From assembly GCA_018812465.1 (NCBI GenBank), contig JAHJCS010000246.1, forward strand, positions 1 to 13,320: a stretch of DNA of 13,320 nucleotides. The letters are read 5' to 3'. Under the pieces are notes generated by a model. The model searched no databases. It saw only the letters and a list, made by a program, of their open reading frames with translations, and was not told the origin of the DNA. Source of the stretch: Nanobdellota archaeon (GTDB lineage Archaea; Nanobdellota; Nanobdellia; Woesearchaeales; UBA12501). Shown here piece after piece: positions 1-6,700 of the stretch. Each line of letters opens with the position of its first letter. Positions within the stretch are counted from its first letter, which is position 1. The translations under genes were made by a program, and so were the position numbers.

Positions 1-1885
1 AATCCTTTCCATTCTTGTCCTTATACTCTATTGTGATGGCCAGTGTGTTGACTCCCTCATTGAGATCCTTGCCTTTGAGATTCAGATCATAAGCAATATC
101 CTTGTCAATGTAAGGGTAATAATGCTCGATATCAGTTCTTGCACCAGAGATAAGAACCTTGACTTCCTGGGGCTCTGAATCAGACTCCTTTTTTGCGCTG
201 AATCTCACATTAAAGAGATCCCTGAATCTCACTTCAGAAGGAAAATCAATATCAGCAATGCTCATATCAGGTTTGTCCATCCCATAGAAACTTATAGTAT
301 TTATCTTGGATATCTGGTCATTGGTTATGCTTAGGATAACATCATTCTGGCCCTTCTTGATTCCATGGATAGTGAAATTCATTGCCTTCTCCTGGGTGAT
401 ACCAATATGGCTTTCCCGGCAGTCATCCTTCATGCAGATGTTCATGTTCTTCAGGAAAACATTTCCAGTATTTGTGAGGAAACACTGAAGAATGGGTTTA
501 TCATACTGGTAATACTCTTCTTTTTCAAAGCTACAGTCTACTTTGAGGTTTTTAGAATATGCTTTGCTTTCCTCTTCTTTTATCATTGAGGAGATCTGAT
601 GTATCTCATCAAGACTATGTTCTCCTGCATCATTAACAGAGGTGAAAGAAGCATCGCCTGATGCATTCTGAAGAGTGTATGCATGGAACGGGAATGTATA
701 GATATAATCCTTATCCAGATCCTCATCCACTTTGATTATCCAGGAGATCTCCTTGACCTCTCCTGGCCTTAGAAGGATATGTTTTTTGGTTTCATCAAGA
801 TTTGTTATCCTGTTTGTCTGAGAAAGATATACATCCTTTGATACATAATAATCTCTCATGTTAAGCACAGATGCTGTGATCAGGTTATAGGATCCAAAAC
901 CGATATTATCATCTAACACATCCATGATTATTGAGACATCAGCGCCTCTGTTAGGCCCTATCTCGATCACAGCTACATTAGTATCCAGATCATCAAGGTC
1001 CAGGGAAACTCCTGGTTCTGCCCTCCATTGATATGATGAAGTTATCTTTCCTGCGTCCTCTGAAGCCTTGCTGAAGATATGGGTTGGGTCTATCCACCCA
1101 TATTCTCCGTAGGTCACATCATAGGGCACCCAGCCATAACCTGGGAAATATACTTCTGCCCAGCCATGAGGACCCCATTTCTCTGGAAACTGAGGTGAAT
1201 CAGTGTATGATATGCCTGCGACAAACCTTGCAGGTATGCCTAATGACCTTAGCATAGATATGAACAAAGAAGTCAGCTCATCACAAACTCCTTCCCTGTT
1301 CTCAATGACCCAGCTTGCCTTCTGAGTAGCCTCTGCATTGACTGTTGAGAAATTGTACTGGATGTTAGTGTTGACCCAGAAGGCGATAGTATCAACAACA
1401 TCTATAAGATCATCTTTTCCACTAGCAAGTTCAGAAGCAAGATTTATTATATCATCATTCAGGTCTATTATCTCAGCAGGCTGTGTGAAAACTTTTATCT
1501 CATCAGGAACATCCACAAAAGGGAAATTCATCTTCCTCGTGATGGTTATGGGATCATCTTTTACCTTGACTTTAGAACGCATAGTTATAGGCAATCTCTG
1601 CTTCCCCGGATTAAGCCACTCAAATACAACTGAATCATCAAGGAATTTAGGTTCTGGCTCAAAGTCTGACTCAAGAATATCCTGCCCAAGGACCTGTTTA
1701 GGAAAGAAAGAGATGTTAGCCAATATGAAATCTATGTCAGGATTGGAATTGAAAGATTTGATAGTCACACTTGTAGAAAGATCAACATCAAGCACAAGAT
1801 ACTTGCTGTTATAGAACCATAATTCATCTGCATACACAGTAGGTAAGATAAGAATTAATGCTAGGATAAAGAGTGTTTTATTCAT
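1..1885 (-). CDS. Secreted transglutaminase-like protein (3' end outside window)
   Basis: Translating the minus strand from ATG at 1885 gives 628 codons with no stop to the window edge, so the C-terminus is missing. Residues 1-19 form a signal peptide (hydrophobic core FILALILILP, likely cut after VYA). Residues about 160-265 are a transglutaminase-like (papain-fold) core: GVCDE carries the nucleophile Cys201, GPHGWAEVY carries His240, and PYDVT carries Asp256, in the family's order and spacing. The remainder to residue 628 is beta-rich and Ig/CARDB-like, with the wording of archaeal surface proteins (LTNTGNVFLKN, GVNTLAITIEY). The predicted role is an extracellular peptidase or crosslinking enzyme acting on surface proteins; the family includes proteases as well as transamidases, so the reaction is open. 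GAGG 4 nt before the ATG is a Shine-Dalgarno, so this gene has a leader, unlike most neighbours. Its upstream region is the last relic of the tRNA-Ser 3' end. Confidence 0.88.
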   Translation of the reverse strand, partial: MNKTLFILALILILPTVYADELWFYNSKYLVLDVDLSTSVTIKSFNSNPDIDFILANISFFPKQVLGQDILESDFEPEPKFLDDSVVFEWLNPGKQRLPITMRSKVKVKDDPITITRKMNFPFVDVPDEIKVFTQPAEIIDLNDDIINLASELASGKDDLIDVVDTIAFWVNTNIQYNFSTVNAEATQKASWVIENREGVCDELTSLFISMLRSLGIPARFVAGISYTDSPQFPEKWGPHGWAEVYFPGYGWVPYDVTYGEYGWIDPTHIFSKASEDAGKITSSYQWRAEPGVSLDLDDLDTNVAVIEIGPNRGADVSIIMDVLDDNIGFGSYNLITASVLNMRDYYVSKDVYLSQTNRITNLDETKKHILLRPGEVKEISWIIKVDEDLDKDYIYTFPFHAYTLQNASGDASFTSVNDAGEHSLDEIHQISSMIKEEESKAYSKNLKVDCSFEKEEYYQYDKPILQCFLTNTGNVFLKNMNICMKDDCRESHIGITQEKAMNFTIHGIKKGQNDVILSITNDQISKINTISFYGMDKPDMSIADIDFPSEVRFRDLFNVRFSAKKESDSEPQEVKVLISGARTDIEHYYPYIDKDIAYDLNLKGKDLNEGVNTLAITIEYKDKNGKD

Positions 1886-1924
1886 GATTCCTCTTTTTTG
1901 ATGAAATGGATGTTAATGAAAATA

Positions 1925-1944
1925 AACGCCACGGCTGAGATTTG
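1925..1944 (-). repeat. Outermost, diverged copy of tRNA-Ser 3' end
   Basis: Twenty bases match the acceptor and T-stem end of tRNA-Ser(GCU) at 2172-2191 with one mismatch (CCGTGGC instead of CCGCGGC in the tRNA sense). It lies 125 bp from the next copy (2050). Decay at this outer position fits it being the oldest gene end. Its outer flank, CGTTTATTTTC on the minus strand, is the only AT-rich box at roughly promoter distance from the 1885 start codon. Confidence 0.75.
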
Positions 1945-2042
1945 GGAACGAACGGTTTCGCCCCTTCACGACGAGATTAGTGTGGGACATCCTTGCCATG
2001 CTCGGAGTCCCACTCCATGCGCTTTTTGATATATATTATTTA
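1945..2042 (-). mobile_element. Hairpin insert C, between 2nd and 3rd tRNA-Ser 3' ends
   Basis: Non-coding stretch of about 98 bp. In the tRNA sense it reads AT-rich linker, then GCATGGA, a 7-bp stem GTGGGAC/GTCCCAC (2013-2007 with 1988-1982), then ACTAATCT (1981-1974), and a weak second hairpin before the tRNA end copy. CATGGAG before the stem and CACTAATCT after it recur in the insert behind the 5S gene (9831-9870), where the stem has compensatory changes. The shared sequence is directly seen; calling it a mobile element is inference, since no transposase or terminal inverted repeat is present. Confidence 0.5.
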
Positions 2043-2077
2043 ATTATGAAACGCCGCGGCTGAGATTTGAACTCAGA
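2043..2077 (-). repeat. Perfect 35-bp copy of tRNA-Ser 3' end
   Basis: Identical to 2164-2198 at an offset of 121 bp. It covers the T-arm, the acceptor 3' strand, the discriminator base and about 9 nt of trailer of tRNA-Ser(GCU). No matching 5' acceptor strand (GCCGCGG) lies within tRNA distance, so this is a gene-end copy and not a second tRNA. Duplicated tRNA 3' ends that include the T-arm are what site-specific integration into tRNA genes leaves behind, but here the intervening DNA is only 86 bp. Confidence 0.9.
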
Positions 2078-2163
2078 GCACGGTTCGCTCCGTGCACACG
2101 CGGAGCTGGTGCAACATCGATTTCATCGAGTTGCACGAACTATGAAGCCATTTGGCAATATTT
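2078..2163 (-). mobile_element. Hairpin insert B, directly downstream of tRNA-Ser
   Basis: Three hairpins fill this non-coding stretch. 2078-2095 is GCACGG/CCGTGC with a 6-nt loop. 2109-2136 is GTGCAAC/GTTGCAC enclosing ATCGAT/ATCGA with a 3-nt loop. 2147-2156 is GCCA/TGGC. In the tRNA sense GTGTGCACGGAG leads into the first of these, and the same 12 bases lead into the last hairpin of the insert behind 5S (9873-9884). In both inserts that hairpin touches the duplicated gene end, which suggests it marks the element boundary. Confidence 0.55.
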
Positions 2164-2172
2164 ATTATGAAA

Positions 2173-2256
2173 CGCCGCGGCTGAGATTTGAACTCAGATA
2201 TCCCGAAGGAAACAGGATTAGCAATCCTGCGCAATACCAGGTTATGCGACCGCGGC
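2173..2256 (-). tRNA. tRNA-Ser(GCU)
   Basis: The minus strand folds as a class II tRNA of 84 nt: acceptor GCCGCGG (2256-2250) with CCGCGGC (2180-2174), a short D-stem GCA/TGC, anticodon stem CAGGA/TCCTG around loop TTGCTAA (anticodon GCT), a long variable arm (TCC..GGGA), T-stem CTGAG/CTCAG with loop TTCAAAT, and discriminator G, as expected for serine. It reads AGC/AGU codons. No CCA is encoded and no intron is seen. It is the only complete copy: the first 17 nt recur at 2426-2442 and the last third recurs at 2043-2077 and 1925-1944, with hairpin-rich inserts between. Confidence 0.93.
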
Positions 2257-2260
2257 ATTG

Positions 2261-2425
2261 ATGCATCGCTCTCTTACCGCAGATGATATTTAATCATCCT
2301 TTCTCGGACCATTCTGAGCGAAGCGAGGATACGATGAAAACCTCAGGTTTTCAGCGTGCCAAAAATCCTTTGGATTTTTGAGCATGGTCCTTAGTGGCCG
2401 GATCAAGGAAGAAGACCCTTGAGCT
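2261..2425. mobile_element. Hairpin insert D, between 5' relic and intact tRNA-Ser
   Basis: 165 bp of non-coding DNA flanked by a 21-bp direct repeat (2240-2260 and 2426-2446). It is packed with stems: GATGAT/ATCATC (2282-2298); an outer GGACCAT/ATGGTCC (2306-2312, 2384-2390) that encloses ACG-A-TGAAAACC/GGTTTTCA-G-CGT (2331-2357) and CAAAAATCC/GGATTTTTG (2360-2380); and TCAAGG/CCTTGA (about 2403-2422). The enclosed set draws as a three- or four-way junction. It carries GAGCGAAGCGAGG (2316-2328), which also forms a loop in the insert behind 5S. Kinship with inserts A-C is weaker than among those three. No coding potential is seen. Confidence 0.5.
2286..2293 (-). promoter_or_regulatory. TATA box for intact tRNA-Ser, inside insert D
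   Basis: Minus-strand TTAAATAT is centred about 33 nt before tRNA base 1. An archaeal start about 27 nt downstream of the box would leave a leader of about 6 nt, which RNase P would remove. The box sits in the loop of a perfect 6-bp inverted repeat (2282-2298). If used, the insert itself supplies the promoter of the tRNA it separated from its old one. Confidence 0.5.
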
Positions 2426-2446
2426 GGTTATGCGACCGCGGCATTG
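2426..2446 (-). repeat. 5' relic of tRNA-Ser (21-bp copy)
   Basis: Identical to 2240-2260. In the tRNA sense it is CAAT followed by tRNA bases 1-17, stopping in the D-loop. The match ends abruptly on both sides. It sits at the correct distance from a TATA box at 2468-2477, so this looks like the original 5' end of the gene, left behind when insert D entered. Confidence 0.9.
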
Positions 2447-2467
2447 GTTATTGGGACTTAAACGCCT

Positions 2468-2477
2468 CTTTTTATAG
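2468..2477 (-). promoter_or_regulatory. Probable original tRNA-Ser promoter (TATA box)
   Basis: Minus-strand CTATAAAAAG is centred about 30 nt before base 1 of the 5' relic (2442), giving a leader of about 4 nt. It is a better TATA box than the one in insert D. Transcription from here would yield relic, insert D, intact tRNA and the downstream copies in one RNA. Confidence 0.5.
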
Positions 2478-2502
2478 TTTTCCATAGATAATACCAAAAA
2501 GA

Positions 2503-2511
2503 TTTATAAAT
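2503..2511 (+). promoter_or_regulatory. TATA box of initiator tRNA
   Basis: TTTATAAAT preceded by the purine-rich CAAAAAGA (BRE-like). The centre is 28 nt before tRNA base 1 at 2535, so the transcript should begin at or next to the mature 5' end. Confidence 0.75.
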
Positions 2512-2534
2512 GGTGTGTTTTTTGGAATAGTTAT

Positions 2535-2609
2535 AGCGAGGTGGGGCAGCCAGGAGTGCCCGTTGGGCTCATAACCCAAAGGTCGGTGGTTCAAATCCAC
2601 CCCTCGCTA
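2535..2609 (+). tRNA. Initiator tRNA-Met (CAU)
   Basis: A 75-nt class I cloverleaf: acceptor AGCGAGG/CCTCGCT with discriminator A, D-stem GGGC/GCCC, anticodon stem TTGGG/CCCAA around loop CTCATAA (anticodon CAT), variable AGGTC, T-stem GGTGG/CCACC with loop TTCAAAT. The A1-U72 first pair and the three consecutive G-C pairs at the base of the anticodon stem are the archaeal initiator signature, which separates it from elongator tRNA-Met and tRNA-Ile2. No CCA is encoded and no intron is seen. It is transcribed divergently from tRNA-Ser. Unlike tRNA-Ser, its ends show no duplication. Confidence 0.95.
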
Positions 2610-2660
2610 GTTTATTCTTCTAGTTTACATTCATTCGGTTTTAGATTATATCAAAAACTA

Positions 2661-2668
2661 TTTATATA
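2661..2668 (+). promoter_or_regulatory. TATA box of the HPF-like gene
   Basis: TTTATATA. Counting about 27 nt from its centre puts the transcription start at about 2690, on the ATG at 2689. This supports a leaderless mRNA starting at that ATG over the GTG at 2683. Confidence 0.6.
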
Positions 2669-2688
2669 TGTGAACAAATTATGTGAAT

Positions 2689-2997
2689 ATGGAAGAAATC
2701 CAGTTCAAAGGGGTTAGTGAGCTCAGCAAAGAGGAAAAAGAGATTGTGAATAAGCTTTCTACAGAATATTATGCTAAGATAAAAAGAAAACTGCATAATG
2801 ATACTTCATTACAGCTTCATATCAAGGCCCATTCAAAAGGCGGAGAGAGGAAGAAGTATTCTGCCCATCTGAGGGTTATAGCTCCAACAAAGACACTTGA
2901 GTCTAAGGAAGATGACTGGGATCTCGCAAGAACCCTTCATAAAGTATATAAGAATATGGAGACAGAAGTTAATAAAACATTCAAGAACCGTGCCTGA
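2689..2997 (+). CDS. Small HPF/RaiA-like protein, 102 aa
   Basis: The protein begins MEEIQFKGVSELSKEE; an in-frame GTG two codons upstream (2683) would add MN. An N-terminal helix (LSKEEKEIVNKLSTEYYAKI) is followed by two strand-like segments (LQLHIKAHSK, KKYSAHLRVIAP) and a C-terminal helix (DWDLARTLHKVYKNMETEVNKTF). This strand-strand-helix order with a D-L-A-x-x-L-H-x-V-x-x-x-M helix resembles the ribosome hibernation factors HPF/RaiA, which sit on the small subunit during starvation. The size fits the short form. The similarity is a pattern judged by eye with no invariant residue to check, so the function is tentative. It lies upstream of the RNase HII gene, which has its own TATA box. 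Confidence 0.72.
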   Translation: MEEIQFKGVSELSKEEKEIVNKLSTEYYAKIKRKLHNDTSLQLHIKAHSKGGERKKYSAHLRVIAPTKTLESKEDDWDLARTLHKVYKNMETEVNKTFKNRA

Positions 2998-3011
2998 TTT
3001 CTTTCAATACC

Positions 3012-3019
3012 TTTAAATA
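3012..3019 (+). promoter_or_regulatory. TATA box of rnhB
   Basis: TTTAAATA, centred about 27 nt before the ATG at 3042, so the mRNA is predicted to be leaderless. It follows the HPF-like stop codon by 14 nt. Confidence 0.6.
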
Positions 3020-3041
3020 CAACAATGACCTATTCTTTATT

Positions 3042-3695
3042 ATGACATTGATAGCAGGAATTGATGAAGCTGGCAGAGGGCCATTGATAGGGCCAATGGT
3101 CATGGCAGGAGTGACTATTGAGAAAGAGGATGAAGCTAGACTGGCAGCTATTGGAGTGAAGGACTCAAAGAAGATAGCTCCTGCTAAGCGGGAGATATTG
3201 TTTGATCAGATAAAGGGCATTGCAAAGGATATAAAAATTATAATAATAGAACCTGCAGTCATTGATTATTATGTAGAATCAGAGAACAAGAACCTCAACT
3301 GGCTTGAGGCTGACAAGACAATAGACATCCTTAATGGCATCAAAGCAGAGAAGGCATACATTGACTGCCCCAGCAACAACATCTCATCTTATACCAGCTA
3401 TCTAAGGACAAAACTAAAAACAAAGATTGAGCTTAAAGTAGAACATAAGGCAGATGATACATATCTTGTTGCAGGTGCTGCTTCGATAATGGCAAAAGTG
3501 ACCAGGGACAGGGAGATAGAGAAGATAAAAAAGAAGATAGGAAAGGAATTTGGTTCTGGTTATCCTTCTGATCCAGTCACAAAAAGATTTGTTGAAGAAA
3601 ATTGGAACAAGTATCCAAAAATATTCAGACATAGCTGGGAAACATACAAGAAAATTGCTGAAAAACAGCACCAGAGCAGTCTTGGAGAATTCTAG
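3042..3695 (+). CDS. rnhB: Ribonuclease HII
   Basis: A type 2 RNase H of 217 aa, the usual archaeal length. It cleaves the RNA strand of RNA-DNA hybrids and starts removal of ribonucleotides embedded in DNA. GIDEAGRGPLIGPMV at residues 6-20 gives the DEAGRG signature with Asp8 and Glu9; AYID supplies Asp108; HKADDTYLVAGAASIMAKV supplies Asp138 and the following conserved helix; GSGYPSDPVT is the late conserved loop. All four metal-binding acids are present. The last residues QSSLGEF (Gln211, Leu214, Phe217) have the spacing of a PCNA-interacting peptide, ending in one aromatic residue instead of two. Its stop lies 9 bp from the stop of the convergent surface-protein gene. Confidence 0.96.
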   Translation: MTLIAGIDEAGRGPLIGPMVMAGVTIEKEDEARLAAIGVKDSKKIAPAKREILFDQIKGIAKDIKIIIIEPAVIDYYVESENKNLNWLEADKTIDILNGIKAEKAYIDCPSNNISSYTSYLRTKLKTKIELKVEHKADDTYLVAGAASIMAKVTRDREIEKIKKKIGKEFGSGYPSDPVTKRFVEENWNKYPKIFRHSWETYKKIAEKQHQSSLGEF

Positions 3696-3704
3696 AACGC
3701 CATT

Positions 3705-6700
3705 CTAAGTCATCAGATTAAATGTTGTTGTCTCCATCACGCTACCACCATATTTGTCAGTGCATCTGATATAATAAGTGTATTCTTTGTCTTCTTCTAG
3801 GCCAGGGAGAATGGCCCTAAAATCCCTGTGAGATGCCTTCTCCATGCTGAGAAAAGCATAGGGATTGTCATTGAACCCACATTTTATCTCATTCTGGGTG
3901 ATATCCTCTGAGACCCTGACTGTGATCTCTTCCTCAGATGAGCTTATGACTCCTGATGGTTTTATCTCAATTATTTTCAGCTCATCTGCCTTTGAAATGA
4001 GATAATGATAGCTTTGTTCAGGTATATTCTGGGCAGGAGCATATGAATCCAGGCATTTAATATAAAACTGGAATGTCCTGTTCAAAAATTCTGGCTCTGT
4101 AAGATTCATGCATTCAAAGGTGAGCTTTGAGCTTTCTTGAAGATCTGCATTATATGAACAGATTGAGTGGCTTCCATAATCCATGCAACCCATTGCTTGC
4201 ATCTGATCATTATTATCCAATGCAAAGCTGCACTTTGCACTCTCATTGATTCTGAGTATGATCCTAGGTGTTGAGTAGTCCAATTCTATAGAATCCTCTC
4301 CTTGAAGGTTTTTCCTGAATCTCAGGTCTATTGTATCATTATAGATAATTATCCTTTCTGGGTTCACATCCACTGTCTTGTTTCTATTGGTGATATCTAG
4401 GTTTAGCACATAATTGCCAAGATTGTTCCTGTCTTTCTCCTCAAGATCAAAGTGAGCGCTGCATGAATAAGTGCCTTTCTTAAGGTCTTCTGAGATTATG
4501 CAGGAATCAAAAGATCCTTTCATAGATGAAAAATCTGTATCCTGCAAAGAATACCTGCAAGATTTAGATTCACCTAGATAAAGGTCCAGCCTTATCTCTG
4601 AAGAGTTGATGCCAAAGACAAGATTATCAAGCATTTCAGCAGGAACTCCTATAACAGACTCATTGAGAGTCAGGTAATCCATTGGATTTGCATTATCAAA
4701 ACCTGAACTGTATGATTCAATGCCCTGAATCAGTGGTGCAGGAGAAGTGAACATCCTGAGGGAATGACTCATTATGCTTTTTGGATTATCAGCACAGATT
4801 ATGAAAATATCATTATCAGCAAACGGTGTGCGTATCTCTGCAGAGCATTCGTATGTGCCTCCTGCAATAGGTGTTATGCCATAATCTCCCGTGAGGCATG
4901 AGAAACTGTAATTCATGATGTCAAAACCAGTATCATAATAATCATATCTGCACTCAGAAGGCTCATCCAGATATATTCTGAGAGTGACTGTCTCATCAAG
5001 AGGATTCATCTTGCCGTTATTTGGAGGGTCAGTAGTGATTATGACAGGGGCCTCTTCATCAGTATATCCATAATCAACAATGAACTGTATAAAGACCTGA
5101 TTCTCATTCTTATTGCCTGACCGGTCTGTGCAGTCAAAGAAAAGATAGTATCCTCCTTTGTCAAACTGCGTCAACAAGCCTCTCACTACCTGATCCACAT
5201 CATATCTCACATCAGTGAGCAGGCTGGATATCTTCTCTACTTTTGGTTTTATCTGTTTTATGAAATCATTGCCAGTTATCCTGCCATAGATCTCAAGCTC
5301 AGGACCAAGACTCTCAGATATAGAATCCATTATGCTTTTGATATTGTAGATCAGATCCACAAGACTTCTTGTTGAGGCAAAGTTTATTGATTCATAAAGG
5401 GTTTCTGGTATCACCAGCCTTGGAGGCATTCTTATTGTGATGTTGTGTTTTGTCCTGAATACACCATCACCGATAAGCACTGTCTGAAGACTGTATCCCT
5501 CAATCCTTGGTGTCAGGCTTACACTGCATCTTGTCTCTTCATCAGTCTTTATTCCTACTGTGAATGGCTTGTGAGGCCTGACAGGCTCTATTATCCTGAA
5601 TCCTTCATAGCCTGCAAGAGAGGTCCTCTCAAGGCCATACTGAGATGATATTGTATCAATATCTATATCTACTTTTGGTGAACTGAAGTCCATTATATGC
5701 ATCTTACTGCATAAAGGAACACCTTCTTTTATCTCAAACTGGCATTTCTCGCTGATGCTCTTGCATCTGTACTCTGTGCAAGGCCTGACCAGATCATAGG
5801 AGCACAAGCTGCAGTCCCCTTCTTCAGGAGGCATCCAGAGATTGCAGATTGAGAAATCCTCAATCTCAAGCTTCTGTCTTGATACAAAAGGATTAGCATA
5901 AGCGCTCGGGCTTATCTTGGATATCTGATTGAAGAAACTGGACAGTGAAGCAACAAACACGGATAGAGTGCTGAAATGCTGCTGTACTGATTCAACAACT
6001 CTTGAGGACTTCCTTTCAAATCCAAGATTAAGCTTCCATCTTGTCCCATCAGAAAGAGGGTTTGTGTTAAGTCCTTCTTCAGGATAAGCTGTGCGGTTCA
6101 CATTCTTAAGGATGTCTGTCTCATAGAATCCAGTCATTGTCAGATCATCATTGAAGTTCCTGTAATTGCCGCAGTCTCCCTGAGAATAGCAGTATCTGGC
6201 AGCGCTGTCCAGCCATTCCTGAGGGCAGGTCAGTCCAGTGCATTTCTCTTTCTGATTTCCCCTAAGACAGATGTCTGCACCCTCATTCTCCCAGAACCTG
6301 AGTCCTGGAGGCACTTCTGGGATGCACTTTCCCTGAGTCTCAAGATCAGAATCCCAATAACAGTCCCTGAATCTCTTGTCATCACAGCATGATTTTGAAT
6401 CACATTGCAAACATGTCTGCCATCTGTTGGGCCTGCACACTGCTTTAGACTTTCCTGAGATGAAACCTTCAGAACAAAGCTCCTGCCTAAAGTCCCTGCA
6501 ATCTTCTATGATGACCTGGCCATTAATGCAACTTTGTTTGTAATGTCTTGTGCCTACATAATCATATCCCTCTCCGACTATAGAATCATAAGCGCACCAG
6601 GATTCTCCATGCACTCTTCCCTCAGAAGAGCAGTCATTGCATGCTGCACCAACACATGGCTCTCGTGGCTCGTATGAAGCAGTGCATGAACAGTCCACAT

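Noticed and set aside
1338..1814. 158-codon plus-strand open frame
   Set aside because: Antisense to the transglutaminase-like gene, whose catalytic residues are read from the minus strand; low-complexity Ser/Thr-rich translation.
2043..2163. Second tRNA-Ser gene sharing the 2043-2077 end
   Set aside because: No anticodon arm or matching 5' acceptor strand lies at tRNA distance; the upstream DNA forms unrelated hairpins.
1925..2198. CRISPR array (three related repeats spaced 121-125 bp)
   Set aside because: The repeats are tRNA 3' ends of unequal length with one diverged copy, the intervals are far longer than spacers, and the intervals carry related hairpins.
2067..2261. Open frames on both strands of 2067-2261
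   Set aside because: They run through tRNA-Ser and insert B; the tRNA fold explains the conservation and there is no protein signal.
2261..2425. Classic insertion sequence or MITE with terminal inverted repeats
   Set aside because: No terminal inverted repeats abut the direct repeats, no transposase is present, and 20-35 bp repeats are longer than usual target duplications; annotated as an element only with caution.
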